Source of the DNA: Shinisaurus crocodilurus
Taxonomy: Eukaryota; Chordata; Lepidosauria; Squamata; Shinisauridae
Assembly: GCA_021292165.1 (NCBI GenBank)
Contig: CM037878.1
Location: 256,419,921 to 256,483,920 of the forward strand
Direction of reading: 5' to 3'
Length of the DNA stretch: 64,000 nucleotides
The notes under the pieces are model-generated. The model worked only from the letters and a program-made list of their open reading frames with translations, ran no database searches and had not been told where the DNA came from. Numbering within the stretch: the stretch's first letter is position 1; each line of letters starts with the position of its first letter. The position numbers were made by a program, and so were the translations under genes. Positions 45,454 through 56,200 of the stretch are shown here, piece by piece.

Positions 45454-46698
45454 TTACAATTTGTACTGGTTGGAAGTTAAAATCAGACGTTGGTTCAGGC
45501 TTGTAATGCTTGTACCTTTTTTCTGCATTTAAAAATATTGGGCAATATAAATTAATGTTTTTAACTGGTATGTTTGATGTGGTATGTGATTGGGTGAACT
45601 GTGTTCTGTGGTGAGTGTATGTGTGCTCTATTATTGATCTTTTCCTGTTGGTATGTAAAGACAGAATTTGGGGGAAGGGGCTGGCTAGATGCAATATTTG
45701 GCTGGCTGGATGTGACAGTTGTTTCACAACTGTATCCTGAGGTGATCTTTTGATCAAAAGATCTCTTTTTATCTTTTCCTGCTGGTGTGTAAAGCAGTCT
45801 GTGAAGACAGAAGGGAGGGTGGATAGATATTATATTTATATAATGGTCATGTTTCTATTACATGTAAAAAAATTACTATTTTTAATTTAAGCTGCAATCC
45901 CATGTACTTTTACCAGGAGATAATTCCATTGTGATTATCAATCCTTCCTCTACCCCGCCCCTTTCTTTCTTTGGGGGGTGGCTATTACAATTGAGGCTGC
46001 AAGCAATGCTCACTTGCCTGGGAATATGCTTCCAAGTAGACATGTATAGAATTTGCCAAAGATGCCTTAAACCACAGAAGGCTAATATGGCCAAGTGAGA
46101 TCACGCGCCAAGTCAGGGGTGGGAGAATGGGGCATGATTAATCAAAGTAACACTTTTAATTCCATCATTCTCTCAATTCTTAGGTACATGCTGAAATGGA
46201 CATGCCGGGGCCCATCAAGGTTACTGCTGGTTACTGTAGCATCCTTTCACACTTTTTTCTTTTTTTAAAAAAAAGTATAGTCTGGGAGCAGCTGGCTGGG
46301 GATGTAGATGGTTACACATGTTCATCTTTTTTTATTTTTAAATATTTATTTAAACCTATTTATTTATTTACTTAGTTTAGAGTATTTTTCTCCCACTCCT
46401 CAGCCAAAAAGCCTCCTGGAGCAGCTTACATAATCAGTAAAAGAAGGCAGTCCCTGCCCACAAGCTTACAATCCAAAAAGACACGACACACAAGGAAAAA
46501 GGGATAGGGAGGGATGAAGAAAAAGTTACAGCAGCAATCCTGGGGTTTGCAAGAGAGAAAACTGTGTCACAAATTAGGTATGGTTGGCTCCGCCCCATGT
46601 CCCCCCCCGACATCACCTCTGCTGACGTACTGTCCGCCCCCCCCCCCAGTAAGATTGACCATGAGCCGCCACTACCCTCCATGGTGCTTCATCTAGAT

Positions 46699-46833
46699 CA
46701 GTGTTCTCCAACCCTGGGTCCCCAGATGTTTTTGGCCTACAACTCCCAGCATGCCCCAGCCAGCGTAGCTGGCTGGGGCATGCTGGGAGTTGTAGGCCAA
46801 AAACATCTGGGGACCCAAGGTTGGAGAACACTG
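46699..46833. mobile_element. Near-perfect palindromic hAT-type MITE
   Basis: Ends cagtgttctccaacc and ttggagaacactg, with a perfect 8-base duplication atctagat on both sides. The arms (ctacaactcccagcatgcc and its partner) are nearly fully complementary around agccagcgtagctggct, so the element can fold into one hairpin. It appears young. Confidence 0.93.
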
Positions 46834-46995
46834 ATCTAGATGGCCAAAAATGTCTGTCTAGATGAAATGCAGGGTGTGAGGCACAACGGCGGCAGAGATC
46901 ACCACCACCTTGTCTTGTGCCCTGCACTGGATGCACATAAGCCTCCCATGTTCAGAGGCTTATGTGCATCAAGTGTGGAGAGCATTGGATTGTGC
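46834..46995. repeat. Palindrome-bearing repeat beside the MITE
   Basis: Shares features with 29396-29826: gatggccaaaaatg, a cytosine-rich centre and a strong palindrome (gcacataagcctc / gaggcttatgtgc at 46931-46968). It ends ggattgtgcccc, like PIF-type ends elsewhere in the window. The left part of this repeat lies on the other side of the hAT insertion. Confidence 0.5.
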
Positions 46996-47329
46996 CCCGA
47001 TTCAAGCATTGCTACTCCCATCTATCTCCTCACCATTAGCACCCATCAGCTGACCATTATGCATTATTAACCAGCAATCTTCCTAATGAAAGAATGGTTA
47101 GCCAAGTTACAAGTTTTTTTTTTTAGTTTTTTTTTTTTTTTTTTAAGAGTTCCATAAATGCACATGGACGGGTGCAAATGGATTGTAACTGGGATCCTTT
47201 GTGAATTTATTTGCAAGGCTGCATCTATGCATATATGAGCCACCCCCTCTGACTCTCTAACATGAATATTAGATTTGGTATCTGATTTTGTTCTTAATTA
47301 AAGGATAAAGTTTACAGCATGGCAACACT

Positions 47330-47680
47330 GTAGGAAGTTCTGCCTTGTTTTTCTTCACAGCCAATCAGGAGCAAGTCCAAGACATAATGGAAAGAGGATC
47401 TCCAGGCAAATGCACATTTCGTTTCCTGTGTACACTACTTAGGAGGGGGCAACCCAGCTGTGAATTTATTGACGCTCCCTTAAGAAGCTGTGGAGCAGTA
47501 AATTCCACCTTCATGGTGCCTGCTAATTAGACATTTATTTAACTTTGTTGCTTTTTTTTTTAATGACTCGCTGCTGCTGTTTGAAGTTCGCTGTCTATTA
47601 TTTGTAATAAAAACCTCTGTCACTTTTTCGCCTCATTATTCCTAACAAATAGTGCATTTCGCAGCCCTCTCTTCCTCCCC
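47330..47680. other. Candidate conserved non-coding element
   Basis: A non-repetitive-looking stretch with no match to the other repeats in the window and no coding pattern. It contains gcctgctaattagac, atttatttaac, gtgaatttattgacg and ctattatttgtaataaaaacc, i.e. several homeodomain-type TAATTA/TTTATT cores with little sign of decay. Function is not known; this is only a candidate enhancer by composition. Confidence 0.35.
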
Positions 47681-48337
47681 CCTCCCCCCAACTCTCTCCC
47701 CACCCACCACCTCGCAGACTACAGCTCCCAGAGTTTCAAAGACCAGCTGTTATCATTTTGTCGACGGAGCGCTTTTGAGAAACTTCTGTCGCGGACTCAG
47801 CCACAGCAGGGGCTGCTGAATAAAATATCAGCCCTTCAAAAGGGAATTAAGGCAAAGAAGAAAAACCCCCGGGAAAAGGAGGAGGAGGTGAGAGGCGGCC
47901 AAGGCTGTAGCTCCTTCCTTCCAGCCAGCAGTTCGATAGAGGGAGCCCTTAAGAGCCTCTGAGGCTCAACTAAGGCTAGATGTAGACTTTACCTCAAAGT
48001 AAGTCCTGTGAAAATCAGTGGGCTTTACTTCCTTGTAAACATGGTAGGATTACGCTGGTAACTCCATAACTTTTCTTTTGGACTCTTCAATGAAGGCTTA
48101 TTATCTACTCTCCAGCAGCAGCTTCAGATTTTTTTTTCTTCTTCTGCCTGCTGCTATTTCCTTCAGGGCCAGACAAGTGGAGGGTGTGTGTTCCTTCTTC
48201 AGAGAAAGGAAGTTTTTCAGCCAGCCATTAAGATTGCCAATGGGCAGAGGACTAAACACTCATTCCTCCACCAGCTAGGATTACCACAGCTGCCTAATGG
48301 CTAAATCGACCAATGGCTGAAGCAAGCTTTCCATTCA

Positions 48338-48746
48338 TAGGGATGTATGAGAAATTATTTTCAGTTTGTTTGCTTTTATCAGGCTTTACCCTATCCACAC
48401 CTTCTGAACAAATGCAATCTGCGGCCAAAGTCCATACATTTCCAAGCTTGCAACGTGATTCACAGACCAAAAAAAAAAAAAATGCATTCGACAGCATATG
48501 TACATCTGAAAAATGTGCGTGAAAAAATTCATAGTTTTGCAAAGATGTGCATGAACACACATCCGTGGGAGATTTCAAAGATGTGCTCAACTGATGCGTA
48601 CATCTGGAAAATACACATGAAAATACACACAGATTTTCATGCAGAGGGGAACCAAGCTTGCAATCCGATACGGACTCGGGTGAGTCAGAACAAGCTTCAA
48701 GATGGAAGTTCGGCGAGCTCAAATTTTGCTGATTCATGCATCCCTA
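48338..48746 (+). mobile_element. hAT-like element with TAGGGATG ends
   Basis: Terminal inverted repeats tagggatgtatgag and gattcatgcatccctag are partly complementary. The interior shares long blocks with the reverse complement of 33010-33326 (for example tttgcttttatcagg and gcaatctgcggccaaagtc). The 8-base flanks do not match, so the duplication has decayed. The overlapping open frames are not genes. Confidence 0.75.
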
Positions 48747-49898
48747 GCAGGAGAAGCTTCAGTTCTGTAATAGCTACTTGTTAGATAGCTGGCAAAGTTA
48801 AAATGATTTTGCCCATAAAGGTGGAGGGGTGGCAGCTCAGGCAATCGTAGCTCCTAGGATTACAGAGAACACTCCTGCCCGAAGAACTCATACTTGCCCC
48901 TGCTCCTCACCACCGAGGAAAGGCTCCCTCCCCAACCAATAAACGATCAATTAAAAGCCCAGGTCTATACCTAAGAAGAGAATCAAGCTAACAAAGAGTT
49001 TGTCTTAAACTTTGGGGCATTTTCCTTTAGAACATATGAGGAGTTAGACCGTTGGTTATCAAGCCAACTCTTTCTACTCTGATGGTTTTGCAAGGTCTCT
49101 GGAAATGTTTTTGCCATCACCTGTTGTTGCCCGATCCTCCTAAGTGAGGGATGGGAAATACATGGCCCCTGCATTTATTTATTACCACCCCCAAATGGCT
49201 ACTTTTAGCATTATGGGGTGGTTTATTGCCAACTTTCAGTGGCAAACTGACAATTTTTCTGGATTTTTGTGGGGTGCTCTATGGACTACTTAGCCACCCA
49301 TGGAGTGCAGCCTGCTTGCGGGGGGGGATTCCTCTGGACCTCCCCAAGTTGCTTAACACAGAGGTGAGCCAGGGATTGCTGACTCATATACCTGGAACTG
49401 CCTCCCAGAACATGTGTCCTTTCTTCTGTCCTTTCTCTTCTCGCAACCCACGTTTTCCATGAAGCAACCCATGTAACTTAAGTATGTGTAACTGAATTCT
49501 TACCCTTTACCCATTCTCCCCTTTCATCCCCATCTGTTACTTCCCTGTTGTGAATTTTAGATTATTACTATGCTCCAAGGAGCTTACAAAGTGCCATGTA
49601 CATGGCTGGTGTTATATGAATACTAAATTGAACCTGGAACATTTGGCATGCAAAGCATATGCTCCACTACCAAGATGCAGTGTACAGTACCTCCTTCTGT
49701 AAGGGTAGAGCCACCATCTTCCCCTGGACAGGACTTGAGGCATTTGGACTTGAGGCATTTGAACTTGGGACCCTTTGCAGCCCAAGCTTTTCCTTCCTCA
49801 ATCCCCTCTATCAGTGATTTGTGTAGTTTTTGTTACCACATTTAAAAGTAACACCAGCTGAGAAATAAAGGTACTGAGTGTATGTTATACACAATTTA

Positions 49899-49972
49899 GG
49901 GTGCAATCATATGCATGTTTAGACAGAAAAAAGGCCTTTTTTTCCTGTCTAAACATGCATAGGATTGTACCT
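49899..49972. mobile_element. Minimal palindromic PIF/Harbinger-like MITE
   Basis: The 74-base element consists almost only of inverted arms (gggtgcaatcatatgcatg and its partner) between TTA trinucleotides, the target duplication usual for PIF/Harbinger elements. Same family as 4620, 8417 and 22991. Confidence 0.75.
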
Positions 49973-49974
49973 TT

Positions 49975-50360
49975 ATAGAATAGTGTTGGAAGGGACCTTG
50001 GAGGTCTAGCCCAACCTCCTACTCTATACAGGATGCCTCTACAGCAGGGCTCTCCAACCTTGGGTCCCCAGATGTTGCTGGACTACAGCTCCCAGAATCC
50101 CTTGCCATTAGCCATACTGGCTGGGTATGCTGGGAGCTGTAGCCCAGCAACATCTGGAGACCCAAGGTTGGAGAGCCCTGCTCTACAGTATCCCTGAGAG
50201 ATAACCATCCAGCCTCTGCTTAAATACCTCCAGCCAATGATTGCCCACCCAGTGCAGTCTTTTCCACTGGTGAATAGTTCTTACCGTTACAAAGTTTCTC
50301 CTAATGTTTAGCCAAACTCAGTCTACACTTATTGTTCTAGTCCTGCCCACTGGATAAACT
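49975..50360 (-). mobile_element. Old CR1 3' fragment split by a MITE
   Basis: The plus strand reads gttggaagggaccttggag ... caacctcctactctatacagg, resuming after the MITE as cctctgcttaaatacctcc and tttctcctaatgtttagcc. This is the reverse complement of a CR1 3' end with part of the ORF2 C-terminus. It is more diverged than the copies at 10046 and 58937. Confidence 0.8.
50045..50180. mobile_element. Near-perfect palindromic hAT-type MITE
   Basis: Ends cagggctctccaacc and ggttggagagccctg, with a perfect 8-base duplication ctctacag on both sides. The arms of about 60 bases are almost fully complementary around a short centre (ccattagccatactggc). It is inserted in an old CR1 fragment. Confidence 0.93.
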
Positions 50361-51150
50361 ATAGGCCAAGGGAACGGAATATAATGCATTTCTGAGAAAG
50401 AAAGAAAATAAGATTAGAGTCTTCTCCATACTATGCAGCCAAGGTGGGAAAAGCCCTTCAGTAGGACAAAGAAAGTTTCTAGTACCAAGAAGAACAAGGA
50501 TAGGGCCAGTTTACAAGGAGCTGGATATTGTTGGCAGGAAAGACTAAGCAGACACCAGTTAGGGATGTTTTCAGCCTAGGGATAACCTCTCTCAATATAT
50601 GAAGTCAGAGGAGCACATGACCTCTTATCTCTTTCTAACCTGTGCTGTGATATTTTTAGCAGAAGCAGCTAGCAGCTTTTAGTAGTACAGCTCCCATGTA
50701 CATTTGCAATTACGATATAGTATTACGTTCTCTTTTTACACCACATAGGAATTTTAAATTTAGGCTAGGCTGGCTTGTCAGTTCAAGATCCAGAACCAAA
50801 TCTAGCACAAAGACTGGACGGGTGCTGTGCCTATGAAAGTTTGCAGGGGCTATCCCGTTTAGTCCGATGAACAACTTTCCAAATGTCATTCATAAGAAGG
50901 GCAATGAGAAAATATTAATCATGCTGATATGACATATATACTTTTGCCCACCTCTGAAAGAAATCTGAGAATTCCAAAAGAAGCGACGGGCAAGCGATCT
51001 TTAAAATAAGAACTGCACCAGAATGAGAAAGTGGAGCATGGAGAGTTCTGCCTTGGGGAAATGGAAAACACCTGGTTTCCAGGGGGGCTGGATGTATATC
51101 TGCAGCCACCACAGGCCCTCCAGGAGCAACAGAAACATCTAGTGTACAGG

Positions 51151-51315
51151 CAGGGCTGGTGCTACCATTAGGCCAACTAGGCAGCTGCCTAGGGCACAGG
51201 GCTAAAAGGGGTCCCAGAAACGCCTTGAAAAAAAAATACAGTGCTCTCAAGTGGGGGGGGGGGCGCTAAATATCTGATCTTGCCTAGGGCACCAAACTGC
51301 CTTGCACCGGTCCTG
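51151..51315 (+). mobile_element. Short member of hAT-like CAGGGCCGGTGC family
   Basis: Ends cagggctggtgctacc and gcaccggtcctg, with a perfect 8-base duplication tgtacagg at 51143-51150 and 51316-51323. It holds only the two ends seen in the longer copies at 7839 and 14980, with a near-total internal deletion. Confidence 0.93.
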
Positions 51316-51536
51316 TGTACAGGGGAAGAGACTCACTACCCCCCTTGTCTTATTGGAGCCTTGAGAGCTGCACCAGCATGAGGTCAGCAGCTGCAAGCTG
51401 TAGGAAATCTGGCTGCTATTTCCTGCACCTGGTATTTTTGGGGTAGCTGTTTGCAGGTTGTCTATTAATGCCCCAAGGCTTTGGAAAGGTTTGGTTGATT
51501 TGGCTCTGGTTTGCACTTTACTGATAAAGAATAATT

Positions 51537-51686
51537 GATCATAGAGTTGGAAGGGGCCTACAAGGCCATCGAGTCCAACCCCCTGCTCAATGCAGGAAAC
51601 TAGAGGAGGGGTCTCTCATCCAAGTAATAACCAGGCCTGACCCTGCTTAGCTTGCCACACTCAGACAAGCTGAGCGAGCATGAGCC
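51537..51686 (-). mobile_element. SINE with 5S rRNA-like head and CR1 tail
   Basis: The minus strand begins with a 5S-like block (agctaagcagggtcaggcc, then tggttattacttggatgag). It passes directly into a CR1 3' end (ctgcattgagcagggggtt ... ccaactctatg). The internal promoter is related to 5S boxes A and C. Two further copies at 7432 and 43954 are in the same orientation. Confidence 0.88.
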
Positions 51687-52152
51687 ATTCTGTTGTAATA
51701 GCTGGTACTGCCTATTTTGTAATTAATTTGAATTGTAATATTAATATTAGTGAAATGAATTGTTTTGGTTATTGTAATTATATACTATTTCAATCGATGT
51801 ATTGATATGCATCCTTGTTTGCATCCTTGTTTGTGTATTGGTCTTGCGCTGTGATCTGCTGTGATCACACCACATTTTTTTGGAAAAGCGACATACAAGT
51901 TTAGTTTATTTTAAATGTAGGTGGATTAAAGCAGGTCCTAGCCTGAACCTGTGGTATGAAGAACTCTGAAAAAAAGAAGTCCCTTTAGCTACTTCCCTTT
52001 AGCTGGATAAAAAAAACCTCCACACATTGGAAGGGGTGGGGTGAGTACAGATTTGTCTGAAAATGATCTCAGCTAGTTCAGGGCTTGATGATTTCTTGAG
52101 TCTCCTCAGTTTTCACCCCTTTCCAGCTACCTTTAACCCAAGACAAACACCA

Positions 52153-52397
52153 TTTATTTATTTATTTTATTTATTACATTTATACCCCACCTTTTTTCCT
52201 ACAAGGAACTCAAGGCGGCTTACATAATCCTCCTCCTCTCCATTTTATCCTCACAACAACCCTGTGAGGTAGGTTAGGCTGAGAGGCAGTGACTGGCCCA
52301 AAGTCACCCAGTGAGTTTCATGGCCGAGTGGGGACTAGAACCCAAATCTCCCGAGTCCCAGTCCAACACTCTCATCACTACGCCACACTGGCTCTGT
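52153..52397 (-). mobile_element. Sauria SINE
   Basis: The minus strand begins gagccagtgtggcgtagtg (tRNA-like head, box A), then gactgggactcgggagat and the conserved gtgactttgggccagtcac block, and ends with the tail caaggaaaaaaggtggggtataaat with (TAAA)n. Full length, and one of the least degraded copies here. Confidence 0.93.
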
Positions 52398-52946
52398 AAA
52401 TTTAGCTGTATTTACATATTAAACACTAGATCCCAGTTTCTCTATCAATACATGTACCAACTATATCAACCTTATGGTAGTCAGCCCTGTTACTCACTTA
52501 AACAGGGAAGTTTTAATGAGAAGGGCAGCGGTGCTATCCATTCAGCCCTGCCTGCAAACCCACACTGCCCCGTTTGCCTCCAGTGTTGCTGTCACTGAGC
52601 ATAACATTTGAAGCAGGGAACCTCCTGTACTCATGGATGCTCCTTGCTCAATTTAGAACGCCGATTTTAGAATGCATGGGAGCCTTCACAAGTACCACTT
52701 TCGACTTTATGTAGGACATGGTAGCTGTGAAGGTGAGAGAACTGGCACAACTTTGGAAGTGGGGCTAGATATGCAGCCTGGCTGCCCTTTTCACCATGAT
52801 TTCCCTATTCACATCAGATTCAGCAGTGCATGAATAGGGCTAGAATCTTCTTTTAGCAATACAAACTTAAAACTATCAGGCTTAGTAGCATCCAAATACT
52901 AATTTAGATTAGAGCAAGACATATTAGCAAGTGTTTCTATTTAGGA

Positions 52947-53084
52947 CAGAGGTGCACAACCTTTTTGGCCCCCAAGGGCTGAATCAGACTGTGTTGTAGC
53001 AGCATATGTAGGTGGTCTCATGGGCCACCAGAAACTGCTTGACAGGCTGCATGAGGCCCATGGGCCACACTTTTTGCCTCCCTG
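52947..53084. mobile_element. hAT-type MITE just downstream of ZP4
   Basis: Ends cagaggtgcacaac and ttttgcctccctg, with a perfect 8-base duplication atttagga at 52939-52946 and 53085-53092. It starts about 55 bases past the ZP4 polyadenylation signal. Confidence 0.9.
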
Positions 53085-53141
53085 ATTTAGGAGATTGTGT
53101 AGGTATAAGACAAGAACAAACACATTCTTTGATTCTGGGCA

Positions 53142-53147
53142 TTTATT
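53142..53147 (-). terminator. ZP4 polyadenylation signal overlapping the stop codon
   Basis: AATAAA begins at the second base of the TAA stop (TAATAAA). A GT-rich stretch (tgtgtttgttcttgtc) lies about 25-40 bases downstream on the minus strand, where a downstream element is expected. The 3' UTR would be only tens of bases, as is known for ZP transcripts of other vertebrates. Confidence 0.85.
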
Positions 53148-53291
53148 AAGGTGTGTTAGCCTGCTCACATTTTGGCCTTTTCCAATATTTCCTTAGTCCT
53201 AACAGAATCAATGCAACAGAGAGCACTCCCACTGTAACTACAAGTGCTCTCTCCCATTCTTTTGACAAGATTGAACTAATCCAATGGGAAC
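53146..53291 (-). CDS. ZP4: ZP4 last coding exon: transmembrane helix and tail
   Basis: Acceptor tctcttgcag. It encodes [15 protein letters not shown], a hydrophobic helix ([17 protein letters not shown]) and a basic tail ([15 protein letters not shown]), then TAA. The frame is 48 codons including stop, and phase agrees with the exon before. A membrane anchor after the furin site is the standard ZP layout. Confidence 0.92.
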
Positions 53292-56200
53292 CTGCAAGAG
53301 AAGGTAGTCAGTTACCAACTTTCATAGGACTGTTTATTGACTATCCTTAGTCAGCCATAGCCAAGAAGTATGCAAGAGATTCTTTTATGCATCAGCTTGC
53401 CACACACCACTGGCATGCTCCATACTTAGCAGCTTTACTCACTCAATTTTACTTCACATAAAGAGTAAAGATACAAGGGTATATCTGCACCTGCTTTCTT
53501 GCCCACCCAGGATGCATAGAGGATATGTGACAGATAGCGGGTGGACTCTGGACCTCATGACAGGCATCAATTTCCTGAACCAAAACGCCTTTAATGAATT
53601 AAAAGCTCATCTGTACAAACGTAGTTAAGAATGTTGTCATTGAAGGCTTGCTGCTTAGAAATACCAGGCCATTATGCCTTATTATAGAGCTTTTCACTCA
53701 AGATAAAGCTTTCTGGCCTGCTGTTTATCCCTTAAAGAGGGACAAAAGAAACCCAACTAGATGGAAGTTATTTCTTAGTTTTGAATCCAGACAAGATCTC
53801 AACCATTTTTAGAATATTGAAAATTTAGGTCAATACTAGAATACAAAGCCTTCTCCCACCCAGAGGCAGTAGGTGATACCCTGTGGCAGGGGCAGGCAGA
53901 AATTAGATCTCCAGATGTTTGGGACTTCAACTCTCAGAATTCCAAACTATTGGCCGTGCTAGCAGGGGCTTCTGTAAGTTAAAGTCCAAAGCATCTGGAG
54001 CTCTACCTTCCACCTACCCCTGCCATGTGTGTGTGGTGGGGAAGTGATTAGGACCTGACGTTTCAGCATATTCCATGGAAAGATTAGAGTCATTATGCTC
54101 AACAAATTTGGATTCATCTTGATGGCCACTTCCCCTTACCTTTCTGCTCAACATGGTTTTGTGCTTTATTCATCTGGAAGTCTACCGGTCCTTCTGCCAT
54201 CACTAGACTCCTTGGAATGTCTTGTAAGGCCTGGTTCTCAGGTGTTCTCCTGGCTATTTGAGGAGAGAAGTTAGCACATATACAACAATCCCTCGTCCAT
54301 GTATTCATCACATCTCCTATTCCTTTAGTCTTCCATTCCTTTTTGTTCTCAACTACCATTGAGGCAATCAAGGGATCATTTCATGAACAAATACATTTTC
54401 AGACAGTTTCTAGCTTTCTGGGCAATCCTAGATCCTGAATACAAATGTTAAACTTAAGTATCTTTCCACTCCCCAGGCCACAAGCCATTGCATTATTTGT
54501 TTAGCTCTGCATCTAGTAGAGGGAACCTTAAACATTTTCATGACAGGATATTCCCCAGAGCCTCTCCACATTTATGCCTGCCTAGTTAGGGAGCCTAAAG
54601 CTTAGTTGCCCTCAACCATCTTTCCATATTTAATCGAGATATGAACCAGACCAAACTCTCTTTATAGCCTTGTTACAGTGTTATGTCTCAAGCACTTCGT
54701 TGAGTGAACAGGACAGGGCTTACTAACAACCTTTGAGAAGGCCCAGCCACATGCATAGAAGCTTTCATTTAGCTCCCCAATGAGCAGTTTTCCTATCAAG
54801 TAGTGCCTCTCAGGGTGGTGTAATCAAGCTGAAGATAACAGATAACTAGTCTGAAGCAAGGCTATACACCCAAGTTGGCAGAACAATGGTGGTTTGTTTG
54901 ACGTTGAACCCTAAACATTTTTTTTCAAAATTTTATTTTCAAAAGAAAAATAAAACACAGACAAACATCACAAAAACACAACACAAAATTAAAATGGACT
55001 TCCAATTTCCCCCACAACAAAGTATAAGTAAACTTATATACACTACTCCGTAGTTTACAAGTAAATTCCACTTTTTTCTATTGTCAAACATTCTTCTTAT
55101 TCATCCATCTCACACGTTCAAAAAAAAATTAACCATAAACATGTTAATTCCTCTACCAATCTAAAACATTTCTAGTTCAATTTAATACAATTCCATATTT
55201 CTTCCTTTTTACTACATTTATCAAAGGACAAGCCACCACCTATTTTCCTCTTACGCTGAACCCTAAACATTTTCACAGTGCCTCATTAAGTAAAGTTTGG
55301 GTGAAGTGGGAAGGAAGCTGAGCTGAGAAGAGGCAAGATATGATTATTTTTAGTTAACTGTAGCCAAATTACATGCACTTTGTGTTCTTGCCAGACCATT
55401 ATGTTATTTGGGCTGGAAAGACAGTCAAGCAGATGCTAATATGGCTATCAAGGCCAAGTAGTTCAGACTACAACGGAAACCATTTGAGTATTTCTTGTAA
55501 GTAGTGGACATGTTGCTGTTCAATTCAATAGGCTCTAAAGTTTGCTTTATTTTCTCACAAGATCCAGTTTGCTTGGCCATTTCCCCATCCCTGCTTCAGC
55601 ACCAACTGTTCCTAATTAATTGCCACCATTAAGCTACTACAGGACAACTTGCATTGCTAGGAGACCAAGAAACTCCTCTCTCTAGAGAAGAGTGACCCTG
55701 GACTTAATCTTAAGTGGTGCTGCCCAGGACATAGCATGAGATGAATGTTGTTTAACAAATGGGAAATAGTGACTATAGTACTACCAAATTTAATTAATAT
55801 GTAAGTGGAAACTTGCCAAGGAAGTCCAACAGTCACATTTGACAGCAAAAAAGGAAGCTTCCCTAAAAGGAGGGAACTGGTAAAACAGAAGTTGAAAGGG
55901 AAAGTGAAGGGGTGTCGTATCTCCAAAATGTTTGAGGGATTACTCAGAAGGACAATAATAGAAGCACAACTAGAATGTATACTGTAGGACAGGAAAGGAA
56001 GCACTAAGTTCAAGAGGTCAGCATGATTAACAAGCAGTGTCAAGGAAGCTATTTGTGAAAAGAAGGCTTCCTTCATAAAGTGGAAGTATTTCCCAAATGA
56101 GAAGAACAAAAGGAAACACAGTCTTGCACAAAGGAAATGAAAGCAGAAAATAATGGTTGCAAAAATGGATTTTGAGGAGCCAACGTTAAAAACAATAAAA

